Assembly: GCA_964036045.1 (NCBI GenBank)
Contig: OZ038382.1
Location: 152,036,961 to 152,100,960, forward strand
Source: Eutreptiella sp. 'Long Island Sound 2002'
Lineage: Eukaryota > Euglenozoa > Euglenophyceae > Eutreptiales > Eutreptiaceae
DNA: 64,000 bases
Reading direction: 5' to 3'
Shown here: one piece after another, positions 11,943 to 25,900 of the stretch
Layout: each line of letters begins with the position of its first letter
Position numbering within the stretch: the first letter of the stretch is position 1
Program-made: the position numbers and the translations under genes
The notes under the pieces: model-generated
Told to the model about the DNA's origin: nothing
The model's database searches: none
What the model saw: the letters and a program-made list of their open reading frames with translations, nothing else

Positions 11943-13516
11943 TGGGAGGATGTCCAAGTCCTCCGCACTTGAGCACAGGAGCACAGAGCATCACACACAG
12001 AACAAAACAAAGATGGTCCCAACGTCAGTGCCAATGATCCTGGTGGCCACATCTTCCCAATGTCCAGCAGGTGCATCACACAGGGGAGGACGTCAATACC
12101 CAGAGATCTGTAAGGCTTGCATTGCACAGGCAATGGGTTTCTTTAGGGAGCGTGTCACTCAACAAGGTACAACAGAGCAAAGAAATAGCACTCTAGAAAA
12201 CAGGCTTGCATGGTCACAATGCCGGGCGGTGCTTGGCTATGTCGCCTCAGACACACGTAGGCGTGGAGGGGGGGCCAGTTTTTGCCTCATCTAGGCTCTG
12301 TACCATGGGTGTGAGTGAGCAGCGGATGCATAGCCATCTGCTCTCATGGGTGCATCTGCAGTCAAGCCTGTGATATCCTGCAGTAGCATGCGTGAGGCAC
12401 AGAGGCCTAGCTGGGGCGTCCTGTGACCCTTCCCTGGCCGGGTGGCCAGTATCTGCTGGGTCACTGCTCCTCCTCCTCCTCCCCCCCAACAACGAAAAGC
12501 GCCAGACACCATTACGCTTGGACCTCAGCAGAGCCTAAGCCAGAACTGAATTGCCTGTGAAATGAACTGAATGGCCTGTGCATCGGGGTAGCCAAGTAGC
12601 CGTTGGTGTGGCGGTACTTGACAGGGCGTGCACAGCGCAACTGATGAGACTGGACACAACCTGGGAGCAGTGGAAAGAGCACAGTGAAGCAGTGGGAGTT
12701 GTGGTGGGAAATATTCTGGCTGTTCCTGGGACAAGCACCTCAACAGGTGCGTGTGGTGCATCTATCCCAGCTTGCTGTCAATGCCTAGTCGACCTCTGCA
12801 TTGCTACTTGCTCTGTCACTTTGTTCCTCTGCACTTTTGCACACTGCTATCTCTTTTGGCCTCTGGTCTGTTTGTGCCTCTAGAGCATGCTGGGATGCCT
12901 ACAGGCGTGGTCGTTTCCCTATGCATTTCCTGGTATGAGATTCAGCTTACCCTCACCAGTGTTACGTCCACTACCACAGTGCTCCGTGGGACAATCGTAG
13001 AACGGGACGACTCTGATCCTTCATTCTGAGGCTCATCTCGAGTACCATCTGGGGAGGGGTAAAAGGGCCTGCGCCCATGGAGATTGTTTGAGCCTGCTGA
13101 AGGAGGGGAGGGGGGAAGTCTGGGAAAGGGGCCTGGGTGACAGGACTGTTGTGACTAGAAGATTTCGGCGTTGAAGATGCTGGAAGAAAAAAAGCCCCCA
13201 ACAGACCTACAGTCAAAATGCTGAGTGCGACGTGGGGATCATTTTGAGTCATATACGTTGAGGTCCCCCGCCCCTGCCCGGACCCTGGCAGCCCAGGGTC
13301 TGTGTGGGTGGTCATTATAATTTCCGTCACCTGAGCCCTGCTCCTCGCGTTCAAACCTTGTATCCCCCGCCCCCTGCCAGCCAGGCAGCTTATCTTGGTC
13401 TGGACCAAAACAGAAAAAAAAACTACCCATGTCGACCCTCGTGCCCGATCATTTCGCTTGCTGAATGTAGAGTTTCAATGACCAATGTTGCACATGTGTG
13501 AGGCAGGGCGATCCCA

Positions 13517-13933
13517 ATGAGCCCACCAGAAACGCCTCAGTCGGCTCTCCACAGACCAGTCTCGCCGAAATGGGCCCGTGCGCTGAAGGTGGCCACCAAT
13601 TACAGTGCCCTGGTGCCGACAGAGCCCCGGGGATCCAAATTCCCGCAACCTCCTGTGTCGGCCTCCGACATGATGCCCCCAATAAACCGTCGACGACGGA
13701 CTGCAAAGTTGCCCGAAGACGCGGCTACGCAGTCCAGGCCTCCCACGCAGCCTGGCATCATGACCCCGAACAAGTTCCCGGTAATCAAGGCAGCATTTTC
13801 TTCGGAACGTAACACGTGGTGCTTCAACGGTGAAGCAGCCGGACTTGATCGGCTGCAGGTCGCGATGGCGAACCTGACAAATCGGTTGTCGGCGGATAAC
13901 AAGGCGCTGGCCAGTGAAGACATTCTTGGGCAG
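13517..13933 (+). CDS. Exon 1 (residues 1-139)
   Basis: Starts at ATG (MSPPETPQS) and ends at GGGCAG followed by GTTTCC, a donor in phase 0. It encodes a low-complexity, basic N-terminus ending in a short helical stretch (LDRLQVAMANLTNRLSADNK). The frame runs open past the donor into repetitive Pro/Ser codons, which I read as intron. Confidence 0.65.
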
Positions 13934-16900
13934 GTTTCCGTCACACACCCGACTCTCACCCCGACCCTCGCCTCATCCCTCGCGCCATCCTTTGCCTCCC
14001 TGGCCCCATCTTTGCTCCGGCCCAGCCCATCCCTCGTCCGCCCCCCCCCCAGTCCCCCTCCAGCCAGGGATGCATTAAAAGGAAATGGACCTCAGAGGCG
14101 GTCCCAGAAGCGGTTAGATAGGTGGTTGGAGGAGGTTGCCAAAGTGGTTGGGGGCGGTTACTGGGGGAACGTTAGCGCGCCGGGCGCGCGCCGGGCATCT
14201 TTTGTGACCCGTGCCCTACCGGTGGACTGTTGCGGTTGATATGTTGGGCAACATTATATGGATTTGCCCCTTGGCCCCCGGGACATCAGCAGATGTTTTG
14301 ATTTGGGATGGGTATGGACCTTCTCGTACCCGAGGTGATTTCTTTGATTTCGAAGTTGGGGGCCATGATGGTGCTTATAAGGGCCGGATTCATGTCATTG
14401 TGCCTCTCATTGGAAGAAAGAATGGCACTTTGACAGCCCGCCAACAATGTTACAATGACGTGCACGGGTGGTATAGGGCACACATTGAGCAGCTGTTTGC
14501 TCGGTTGTGGCACGCAAGATGAGGCAGAGGATGAGGCAGAAGTGTGTGTGTTGTGTTGCCAGAACGCTCCACCGTCGCAATTTGTGATGAGTGTAAGGAG
14601 CACTATTGTACTGAATGTATTGACACCCACACTTGTGGGACCAATGTTATGATGCAGCTCTACTGTTCGCGATACCTCAATAACGCCTATCGCTTCTACT
14701 GGAGATCGATGTGGTTGTGCTATCCTAACCCCCCATTCTCCCAACTTGCTAAGGTGTTGACCAAGATTGCCCTTAAAGGAGCGAGAGTGGTACTGTGTAC
14801 CCCAGTTTGCAACTTTCTTGAGCTGGGGCAGTTTGGGTCACCTAATTCTAAGGGTGTTTCCAAGGGGTGTGCTTGGGGGCTCTTCGGGGGGAACATAGTC
14901 TAAAAGTAGCGCGCCGGGCAAACATTCCCCCACTGTTGGTTACAATGTCATTGAAGCTGGCACTTGCCGTCAGGGAGACAGTGGCTGGGCATATGCTGGA
15001 CGGCTGGACGGCCGGATATGCTGGACGGAGGGGGGGGGGGGGGGGCGTGCCCTCCCTTCCAATGCATCCCTGCAGGGGCCCCAGCGCCCCCAACCCCTCC
15101 AGCCCCTAATGCCGCTTCAGATCTGACAAGGATGTGGTTTGCTTTGCATCGTCTGACCCTCACAGTTTGCGCAGCATTTGCATGGGTTTATGGCCAGTAC
15201 GGCCAAAAAGGTTCAGCAAAAGGACTGCGACATGCACTTGAGCACCAATCATTCGCCATTACCATTTTCATATTTGCAGCAGTTTCCTCGGCACAGCCAC
15301 CACAAATGTGGCAGTGGTGAATCAACTCTTACAGCAGCATCTCGCAGCACATCAACACCCCAGCGACGAATCAGTCTTCATGCCACACGAGGCAATGTAG
15401 TTGGCAATGGCTGTGGTAGCATCGCAGACGGTCAGCGTGGTGTTGTCTGACAGACAGCCTGCTGGACAGAATACTGACAGCCCTTACCTCGACATGGCAG
15501 CAGTCATCATGTTTCGCTGTCATGTTGTACACCCGCCCCTCAACGCCTCTAAGTGAACCGGTTTCCGGAGCTCTTGGTGAACGGCTTTGTTACCTGAGGG
15601 TACACACGCCGATGTTCCGTCCACACTGCTTGTCTGTCGGCTGGACATGTCCCACCTGACTCAAAAATGTACTCATGGTTATAGCGGGTGTGTTCGCCGT
15701 CTCCCTTCCTTGTGCATTGCCCACCGCGCCTCCCCCTCCCTCACCTGGAAGGTCCATGTTGATGCTATGAGGCAACAGAGGGACCTTCCCCATGTGGCAG
15801 TCCCCCTCGAGTGCATAGTGCCTCGTACTCTCTTCATGCACTGCGCATGTGTCGAAGTCAGGCTCGGTTTGCAATGCGGCCCGCTCTGGTGGGCTGCCTC
15901 CTCGGTTTATGACGCCACCCTCCCCCAAAGTTGCCTGAGGGGGGAGGGGGGATACCTGGAGGGGGCCTCACACAAGCTTTGCCCATCCTCGGTTTTTTTT
16001 TTTGGCAGGGGACGGCCATTTCTTCGAATCCCTGGGCACAGGCCTTGCCGTGTGCCTCGCCCTTTGCGCTCCAGGTTGCAGACTGGCTGGATCAGTATCA
16101 TGTGGTGAACGCCTCCAAGTTGATCCAGTCTTGCAGTCTGCTCCACGACAGGGTGCAGGAGATGGTCGAAGGCCAGACTGCTACCGCCGCCCTCGACGTC
16201 TCCGTCTCTACAAATTGCATTCTTCTGGACCACATCCTGCGCCTGCTCGTGCGGTTGCAGCCGCAGTGCGCCGACATTGTGTGCCAGGTCCGCGACGAAC
16301 TGTACGCGAGCATCTTCATCACCCCCCCCGAGACTTTCAAAGATTTTATTATGTCCAGTGCCCATACATCAATTGATTTGGATGTTGGAGCAGCACAATT
16401 GGCTGCCACGACGCTGACAGCCCAAGGTCCTTCCCATCCTCTCTCCCTCCCGCCCTCCCTCCCTCCCCGAAGTACAGTAGGGGAGCACGCAAGGCAAGAG
16501 CAGCGGTACCAGAAACAAACCAGCCACCTGACCCGGGGGGTGCGGTCTGCATTTTTCACTTTTTTTTCTTTCTGGGCAGGTCCCTTAGTGTATGTTCAAG
16601 AGGAAACATTCTAGTGGCATTGTGCACTTCAAGTAAAGGGTGGTCTTGTAGCCAGTTAGTGTTTGCATACCTGCCCAACACCGCCACTTTTGTTCGTTAC
16701 ATTGTTCTCTTTTCCATAGACATGTCACATGCAATTTTACCTCCATTTGCCCTCCTTGTGAGCCCACATCTGATGATGGAAATAGTCCACCCCGCCGCAA
16801 AGTACGTGATAAGGGGAAAGGTTGTGCTGGCGCAAAGTATTGCGCCATGGGCCCAAGGAAACGGAAGGAACAATTTCCTAGCCATCCCCTCATTGTGCGC

Positions 16901-19900
16901 ACCAATGATCTTGGTATTGAAGTACTTTGGTGCGATGCGTGTGGATGCCCCATAAGCCACACAACGAAGAGCACAGTCCAAGGTCATTTGGACTGTAAAA
17001 AGCACCAAGCGGCCGTTGAGACTATGAAGAAGAGGAGAAGGCCCGGGTTGAGCGCCGCCTAGAGGTAGAGGCAGAGGCTCTACCTCATAAAGCCACAATG
17101 AGGCAGCCCAGCCTACAATCCGTAGTGGCCTCATGCAACGACAAGAATAAGGCCGCCGATGATACGGTCTTTGCCTTCACCGGTGCCGGTATTCCGTTGG
17201 ACAAGTTGGATCACCCCCTCATGCGTGCTTTGTTGCAGAAGTACACCACCATTGCCAGTTGCTTGCCGCAAGGCAACTGTGACTTCCCCAAAGTCAACGG
17301 CCAACGTGTGCTTGACGGGCACCAAGGAGCAGTTCGCAAGAAGACTGTTGACTGCGACACCACACTACTTTTTAATATGTCGACAGGCGGTTGACCTATC
17401 CATTGATGGGCGAACAGTCGGTTGCTTTTATTGGGGATGGGGCGGAGGCAGTATTCGGGCTCTGCTGCTTCTTGCCGAGGGTGTAACTCCCCTCCTCCTG
17501 AACCGCAGTACAAGGGTGAGACTTCCCTACCACGCTTTGCATGTTGAGCCGGGGCCGTAGTCCCGACATTGATGGAGCGATGGTGTCAACACATCACCAT
17601 GCGTCTTGATAAACATAGGGGTTTCAGGAGGCCTACACCATTTTGACAAAAACTCATTTTGTATCGCATTTTGGTTGCATTTTCCGCATTTCCCCCCGCA
17701 AATTTTTGCAGCTTTTTGCCAATCCGGGCGACCACATCCCCCCCCCCCCCCCCCGGGGGGGGGAACGGCCACCCGGGGAACGGCCACCTGGGAGGGGTGT
17801 TTGGGTAAGGCGCGGCCCCGTCGTGGCCCGGCAATGCCTTCCCCTCATTCCAGCCCCAGCTAGCCGTGGTGCTTACCCGGGCAGGCCCGGACCCCCTCCC
17901 CCCGCACTCCAAGAGGGCCACATGAGGAGCCTATTGAGTCCATCAACGGCTTGGCAGTGGGGGCCGGTGGGGCGCCTGGTGAGGGGCTAGGGATTGGGGG
18001 TCGGGGTGGTGGGAACAAGCAGGTCCAAGGGAACCCCACACAACACCCGAGGGGCCACTCAGGGCCTTGGGTGTGCATCCATATGGTATGGCTAACCACT
18101 TTGCAACATTGTATTCCCCCCGGGTGGGCTATGATCCTAAAGATCGACCTTCAAATCCAAATTCAACTCCTTACTCCCACCCAGCCACCCACCCTCCCTC
18201 CCTCCCTCCCTCACGTGTTGCAAAAGCCCTCACGTTGAATTTTTTTTTGGCCATCAACTGCTCACCAATTTCTAGCCTGCACAAAGCATGCTGCAATTAG
18301 TCATCCCTATTGAAGTTGTTTAGGGTGGGGACAAAAGCCTACCGTAGTGCATGCTATTTGGAAATCACCTCTAAGAGAGCTTGTTAGATAAAGCGTAGGC
18401 GCGGGCGTCATATACCCCCCCTTTTTTGGGGTCATTCGCGTAGCATACCCCAAGGCATGATAGCTGATGTCCAACCCCTTGTAAAATCATTATTAGGGGA
18501 TTGCACGGATGCAGCTGAAGCAACAACAGGCTGGGGGGGGGGGGGCTTCCCCATAGGGTAGTAGCGGGATGCCACGGGCGCCCACGGCCCGCCCTCCTGG
18601 TGCGCCGCAGCTGCCACCATCCCGCTGCCCCAAGTGCAGCCGCAAGTGCAGCAGCCCCAGCGGCAGCAAGCGGTGCGCGGGCACGACGGGGGAAAGGGGT
18701 GGCGAGGGGAGGCGGGCGGCCAGGCAGGAGTCAGCAAAGGAAAGGGCGGGACAGGTAAGGGGCAGCAGCCTCAAGGGACGGACAACGGGAAGGGCGGAAA
18801 AGGGAAAGGGAAACCGAAGGGACACGGACCGAAGGGGGAAGGGGGAGAACGCCACAAGCCCCAGCACCGGGGGGGACGGGGCAAGGGGGAGGGGGCGAAG
18901 GGAAAGGGCAAAGGACACCAACAGCCAGGGAAGGGGGAGGGAGAAGGTCACCGGGGATCGGTGGCCCCCCAGCCTTTGCGGTGCATCGCCCAAGGCATCC
19001 GGCGCATGTCCCCACACCATGCCGAGCCCCAGCCCCACCCCCTGTACAACGTCGACCCCGCTAGGGGCCTATTGCAATGGGGGCGGCGAGGGGGGGGGTT
19101 GCAACGTCGGTTTTTCCATTCATGCGGGTTTTTTGGCTCTTTCATTCCATTCGGTAGCCTTTGTAGCATCATCGCTTTGCTGGCATTAGTTTGTTTTCCT
19201 CCTGTACGTATACATTGGGCTGCTTATGCATTTAGTGTGCTCAATTTACTTAGCACCATGGTTCTGCTGACAAAAGTAGTCTTGTTGGGGACGGGCAAAA
19301 TTGCTTCATCAAACAACATGTGATGCGGTATACCATACAAAATTCAAAATTCATTGAAAATCATGAGTGTTGCAAGTTGGTGATTGCGTCGCTTGATTTT
19401 TCCTACTCCTCCCAAGCACGTCATGATGGGAAGCGCGAAAAAGGAAGTTGTGCACTGCAGTGGACACCGTGGGAATAATGCTGGAATGTTGTGCATGTGT
19501 GTAGGTGCAGGGAGCAGTGGCAAACCGGTAGGGCACACAGCAAGGCAACAATGATGGGAATGTGCGAGACAAAGGGATGGAAAAGGTGAAAGATAAAAAG
19601 GGTTGAACAAGAGAACATTCACCTGAAGTGCACATATAGTAGGACACGCCCATTAATGCGGGGGGAATCCCATTGGCTTTGTGCGACACACGAAATCCGT
19701 AATCCTGTCAGCCTGTTTTCTTTATCCCTCACTGCCGCTGCCGCCGCTAGCCGCCGCTACAACCCTTTCGGACTATCAACGAGACACATTTCCTAAATTC
19801 ATGAATATTCCATGTGTGTGGCAGAAGTTTGGCGGTTTTCATTTGCAAAACAATGCATTTTCAAGGCATTTTGTGAGTTTGGAGGGGCCAAAATGGCTTG

Positions 19901-22900
19901 CAATGGGCTTAAAAACGGCTCATTTCACTTGTTTAGGCACCACAAATGGTCCAGGATCAGTTTTGGAAAAACCCTTTTTCGACCCATTTTGGACCCATTT
20001 TTTGTTGCGAAACAACGCATTTTGAAGGCATTTTGTGACTTTGGAGGGGCCAAAATGGCTTGCAATGGGCTTAAAAAGGCCTCCTTTCACTTTTTTAGGC
20101 ACCACAAATGGTCCAGGATCATTTTTGGAAAAACAGATTTTTGACCCATTTTGGACCCATTTTTTGTTGCGAAACAACGCATTTTGAAGGCATTTTGTGA
20201 TTTTGGAGGGGCCAAAATGGCTTGCAATCGGCTCAAAAACGGCTCATTTCACTTGTTTGTTTACCTCAAATGGTCTAGGATCATTTTTGGAAGAGCACAT
20301 TTTTGACCCATTTTTGAACCATTTTTGGTTGCAAAACAACGCATTTTCAAGGCATTTTGTGACTTTGGAGGGGCCAAAATGGCTTGCAATGGGCTCAAGG
20401 CCCCTCCAACGTCACAAAATGCCTTCAAAATACGTTGTTTTGCAACAAAAAATGGGTCAAAAATGGGTCAAAAATGGGTTTTTCCAACAATTATGGTCGA
20501 CCACCTGGGGTGCCTAAACAAGTGAAAGGAGGCCTTTTTGAGCCCACTGCAAGCCATTTTGGCCCCTCCAAAGTCACAAAATACCTTGAAAATGCGTTGT
20601 TTTGCAACCAAAAATGGGTCCAAAATAGGACAAAAATGTGTCTTCCAAAAATGATCCTAGACTGTTTGGGGTGCCTAACCAAGTGAAATGAGCGCTTTTT
20701 GACCCCACTGCAAGCCATTTTGGCCCCTCCAAAGTAACAAAACGCCTTGAAAATGCGTTGTTTTGCAACCAAAAATGGGTCCAAAATAGGTCAAAAATGT
20801 GTCTTCCAAAAATGATCCTAGACTGTTTGGGGTGCCTAACCAAGTGAAATGAGCCCTTTTTGAGCCCATTGCAAGCCATTTTGGCCCCTCCAAAGTCACA
20901 AAATGCCTTAAAAGTGCGTTGTTTTGCAACAAAAATATGGGTCAACCATGGGTCAAAACTCTGTTTTTCCAAAAATGATCGTAGACTCTTTGGGGTCCCT
21001 AAACAAGTGAAATGAGCCCTTTTTGAGCCCACTGCAAGCCATTTTGGCCCCTCCAAAGTCACAAAATGCATTGAAAATGCGTTGTTTTGCAACCAACAAT
21101 GGGTCAAAATTGGTTGACCCATATTTTTGGGCGCAAAACAACGCATTTTCAAGGCGTTTTGTTACTTTGGAGGGGCCAAAATGGCTTGCAATGTGCACAA
21201 AAAGGGCTCATTTTACTATTTTAGGCACCCCAAACAGTCTAGGATCATTTTTGGAAGACACATTTTTGACCCATTTTGGACCCATTTTTGGTGGCAAAAC
21301 AACGCATTTTCAAGGCATTTTGTGACTTTGGAGGGGCCAAAATGGCTTGCAATGGGCTCAAAAAGGCCGTATTTTACTTGTTTAGGCACCCCAAATGGTC
21401 TAGGATCATTTTTGGAAAAGCAGATTTTTGACCCATTTTTGAACCATTTTTAGTTGCAAAACAACGCATTTTCAAGGCATTTTGTGACTTTGGAGGGGCC
21501 AAAATGGCTTGCAATGGGCTCCAAAAGGGCTCATTTCACTTGTTTGTGTACCTCAAATAGTCTAGGATCATTTTTGGGAAAACACATTTTCGACCCATTT
21601 TTGACCCATATTTTTGTCTCAAAACAACTCATTTTCAAGGCATTTTGTGACTTTGGAGGTGCCAAAATGGCTTGCAATGGGCTCAAAAAGCGCTCATTTC
21701 ACTTGTTTAGGCACCCCAAGCAGTCTAGGATCATTTTTGGAAGAGCACATTTTTGACCCATGTTGGACCCATTTTTTGTTGCAAAACAACGCATTCAAGG
21801 CATTTTGTCACTTTGCAGGGGCCAGAATGGCTTGCAATGGGCTCAAAAAGCGCTCATTTCACTTGGTTAGGCACCACAAATGGTCCAGGATCATTTTTTG
21901 GAAAAACCCATTTTTGACCTATTTTGGACCCATTTTTGGTTGCAAAACAACGCATTTTCAATGCATTTTGTGACTTTGGAGGGGCCAAAATGGCTTGCAA
22001 TGGGCTCAAACAGGCCTCATTTCATTTGTTTGTGTACCTGAAATGGTCTAGGATCATTTTTGGAAAAGCGCATTTTTGACCCATTTTTGAACCGTTTTTG
22101 GTTGCAAAACAACTCATTTTCAAGGCATTTTGTGACTTTGGAGGGGCCAAAATGGCTTGCAATGGGCTCAAAAAGGGCTCATTTCACTTGTTTAGGCACC
22201 CCAAATGGTGTAGGATCATTTTTCATGGTTCCATGGTGCAATCCCCCACCCCATACCCCCGCCCCCACCCCCCGGCAGTTCATGGGCAAACCTGCCAAAA
22301 AAAAACCTTTGTTGTCGGTATAAAGAAGTATGTATCCACACACATTCTTTTCTAATCCAAACACCAAACGAATCATTGAAGCGGTGGGAAAACGCCACTT
22401 CGGGTCACAAGGCCGAAGCCACCAACCTTCAAAACATTGAGTTGCTCTGTTTTGAGTTTTTGAGGTTGGTTGACCTGTTGAGTGACACCATCCGTTCTAC
22501 TAATTTACACCATGTCTTGGGAATTTACGCCACTTTTCTTGGGATTTTCCGCCCGTTTGGGGAAAAATTTACACCCATTTACACAACCTGGGGGCCGGGG
22601 GCCGAAACACCTGTAAACCCCCGTAAATTACCGGCTCCCCCCCCCCCCTGCCCCTGCAGCATGAAACGGACCCCTTAGGCTACCCAGCCTCCTGGGAGGC
22701 CGTGCGGGCTGGGCAGGATCAGGAGCGTCGCTGCCCGGGTCTGGTGCAGGGCGCAGTAGATCAGCCCCCCTCCTAACCGCCCCTGAATGCCTTTGGTGCA
22801 TGCTTTGGTGTCCATGCACCCATTTTAATGACGCCGTCACGCTCCCACTTGGTGCCCTGTGTGCCTCAACATCAGTGTCCCAATCAAAGGTTCAAATGCA

Positions 22901-25900
22901 CCTCAGCCCCTCCCTCCCTTCCTCACTCACTCACTCACTCACTCGTGCATACAAGCGGTTGCGCACAAACACACATGCGCCAGCATGCACACACACATGC
23001 ACACACACACACAAGCCCATGCTTGTGCACTTAGGGGACGGGCTGTGGGCCTCGAAGGCCAAGTTGCTTGCTGCAGTCCATACCACACGGGCACAATCAG
23101 ACGAAGCAGATGATATTGCGGAGTCGGAGTGGAAGGCGGCCTACACCAGCAAGATCTTCGGCTTCTGGCGGTACATGGCTGTGAGTGAGAAGAAGTTGCG
23201 TGAGAACGAAAGGGCCCAGGCGGTGTTATTGCAGCAGTTTGACAAGCTGCAGGCTGAGTACGACACGCAGACGCTGGCCCTGCGGGAGCTGGAGCGACAG
23301 ACAACACACCTGGGGTCGCTGGTGGAGGTTAATCCCTTTCCTCCCCCTTCCCTCGGTTTGTCCGGCCAAAGGCCCAGGGGTCTCCTTTGGCAGTGAGATT
23401 TTCGTTTTTTTTGTTCTTATTCTCCCTGAGGACCACCTGAGGTCGTGGATGGCAGAGTTGCAGTTAGGATTGAACACCAGAAATAGGCATTTTACCCATG
23501 CGGGGTTGATTTTGTGGGAAATCACCTCGAAGAGAATTTGTTAGATCAAGCGCAGTCGCGAGCGTTGTATATCCCCCTTTTTGGGGGTGATTCGAGTAGC
23601 ATACCCCAATGTATGGTTTCTGAAGTCTAACCCCTTATAAAATCATCTTTTTAGGACCAAAAATGATCCCCCAATGATTTTTTTGGATTTTGACCCCCGT
23701 ACCCCCCCACACCTGGGTACCCCCTTTTGAGGGGGGGGGTGGGGGGGTTCAAAACTTGTTTGTGTATTGTGGCTGCTGTGTGTGTATTTGGACCTGGGTT
23801 GTGAAGAATGTTTTTCTTGTTTATGGACCCCCTAACCCATGGCAGGGTCCCGGGTCCCAACTCCAGGTAACCCCCAGTCGCCCCCCCCCCCCCATATGGC
23901 CCCTTGTCAGTGAGGACTTAGCCGTTTTCACACTAGATAGGTTGTTTAGTGGCTTGTGAAAGTTTTTTGAAATTCGAGTTTTCATGAAACCCTTCCTTTG
24001 CCCCTAGGATGGGTTTGGGTGATCATTTCGTGACAATACGGGTGAGCACCCATGGGGACCCATGTGGTGGCCGCTAGGCCTATGTACCCGTGCCATGGGC
24101 CTTCCGAAAGCCCCAAAATTGCTGTGGTGTAGGCTACTTAGTTACACTTGAAAATCACCTTGCAGTGGTTGTTAGATCAAAGCCAGGCAGGTGTATATAG
24201 GGGAAAACGCCACATACGCCCCCAGTTTGGCCTTTTTGGGGCTATTTGCGTACCCTACCCCAAGGGGTTGAACTGTTAGTTTAACCTCTTGTAACATCAT
24301 TATTTTTTCCAATAAACACATCCCCCAATGAGTTTTTGGTCCGGACTCCCCCAGACCCCCACTTGAAACCCACTTTTTTGAGGTTTTGCGGGAGGTGGGG
24401 GGATGGGGGGGGGGGCAAAAAATGACCCCCCCTTTTTGGGGTCGAACAGCAAGATTCTTTCGGTTTTTTTCTATCTTCAACCGAAAAAGTGGTTCCGGGT
24501 CCCGACTCCATGGGGTTCGTATGGGGCGGAGTGGGACGAGCGCTGATGCAGTTTATGCTCTTTTCAGCCATTTTGGGTATGTTGGCGGTGTTGGTGACCT
24601 CGGTGACCCCGTGGTACCCACTCTGAGGGGTGTGAGTGGGGATGTTGTGACGGTACATGCCTACTAGGATACGAAAGGACGTTTTTTGCAATCTCTAGCC
24701 TTGCCTAGGGCCGGTCCAAACCCGTGCCAAAAATGCGAAATACACAACCTACTGGTGTAGTTTTTCACCCTGGGCAGCTGAAAAATCGAAGTTATTATTT
24801 TTTTCATATCGTGATCACCTAAAATGACTATCCAAGCTATGTAAAGCATGTTTTAGGCAGTATTTCGGTGTTTTTCACTTTATTTGGGTATTGGGCGCGC
24901 GGAGGGGCGGGGGTCTCCCAAGGGATTGGTACACAACTACTTGCGCAGTTTTTCACCCTGGGTAGCTCAAGAATCGAAGTTTTCGAACCATTTTTTTTAA
25001 TACCGTGATCAAAGCCAATTCAGAAGTCAGGCCATCCGGCCCCCGCAAGTCGGGAATGACGGCAAGGCGGGGCCTCGGGTACATGGAAAGACCACCACTC
25101 AAACCCTCTATCCTTCGTTCTGCAAGTACGTTTTGCTTTGAGTAATTTACCATCATCTTACAATCCTAATTGGAATGGGACCATTGGATGCTCGTAATAA
25201 AACAAGGCATTTAATGTGGCAATTAGGCAATCAATTTTCATAACAGGAGATTATCCCCATCAACGGCTCATCACTTAAGTGTGCATTGGTCAAAGTAGAT
25301 TCTCTGCGAGGTGGACTTGCGGAAGGCAATAGAATTTTTTTCACATTTCGACTTTTTCCGAAACCCTTGTGTTGCCCCTAGGATGGGTTTGGGTGATCAT
25401 TTGGTGACAATACTTGTACTTGAGCACTCATGGGGACCCACATAGTGGCCGCTACGCCTATGTAGCCCGTGCCATGGGCCCCCCAAAAGCCCCAAAATCA
25501 CCTTGCAGAGGTCGTCAGATCAAAGCTAGTTAGGTGTATATGGGGGCAAACGCCACATACCCCATTTTGGCCTTTTGGGGGCTATTCACGTACCCTACCC
25601 CAAGGGGTTGAATTGTTAGTTTAACCCCTTGTAAAATCATTATTTTGTCCAATAAACGCATCCCCCAATGAGTTTTCGGTCCGGACTCCCCCAACCCCCC
25701 CCCCCCCACTTGAAACCCACTTTTTGGAGACAGATGGTCGCGGCAGCTGAGGCAAATGGCTTGTTGTTGGTCTGCGTCTCGATTAGTTCGTTAGCCGCGA
25801 TACACCGTTAGCCCGCCCAGGCCGCTCAGGCAATCTTGTACTCAGTGTGGACGTGTGGACCATATCGTACTTGCTCTTCCCCCCCCCCCCCCCAGGAGCA

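Larger units (their letters stand above)
7562..13516. other. Intergenic region between exostosin and the 30-kb gene
   Basis: Apart from the items listed separately (an unassigned ORF at 8450, an old repeat copy at 10318, a minisatellite at 11598) I see no gene. A run of 16 C lies near 8147-8162. Short open frames on both strands have no recognisable motif or consistent codon character. Confidence 0.5.
13934..16074 (+). other. Intron 1 (2141 bp)
   Basis: GT...CAG intron. It contains a Harbinger-type DDE fragment (14211-14522), a zinc finger/methyltransferase-like fragment (14544-14903), a run of G near 15030-15046, and otherwise unassigned DNA. Confidence 0.65.
16427..23034 (+). other. Intron 2 (6608 bp)
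   Basis: GT...TTAG intron. It contains a hAT transposase fragment, a partial R2 repeat, a GC-rich low-complexity stretch and a 165-bp satellite array, and ends in TCAC and AC microsatellites (about 22920-23015). Confidence 0.65.

Noticed and set aside
13934-14239. Continuation of the exon 1 frame to 14239
   Set aside because: It becomes repetitive Pro/Ser/Leu codons after a good GTTTCC donor, and skipping to 16075 keeps phase with the rest of the gene.
18634-19323. 229-codon Lys/Gly-rich frame as a gene
   Set aside because: Purine-rich low-complexity DNA inside an intron of the large gene. No structured domain is present.
20574-21152. 192-codon minus-strand frame and its neighbours with repeating LEGPKWLA / GAKMACNG peptides
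   Set aside because: Frames arise from the 165-bp satellite on both strands and change with unit length.
24386-24667. Recurrent about 90-codon frame in R3 repeats as a conserved gene
   Set aside because: The copies are recent duplicates, so both strands stay open in the same places. No motif is present.
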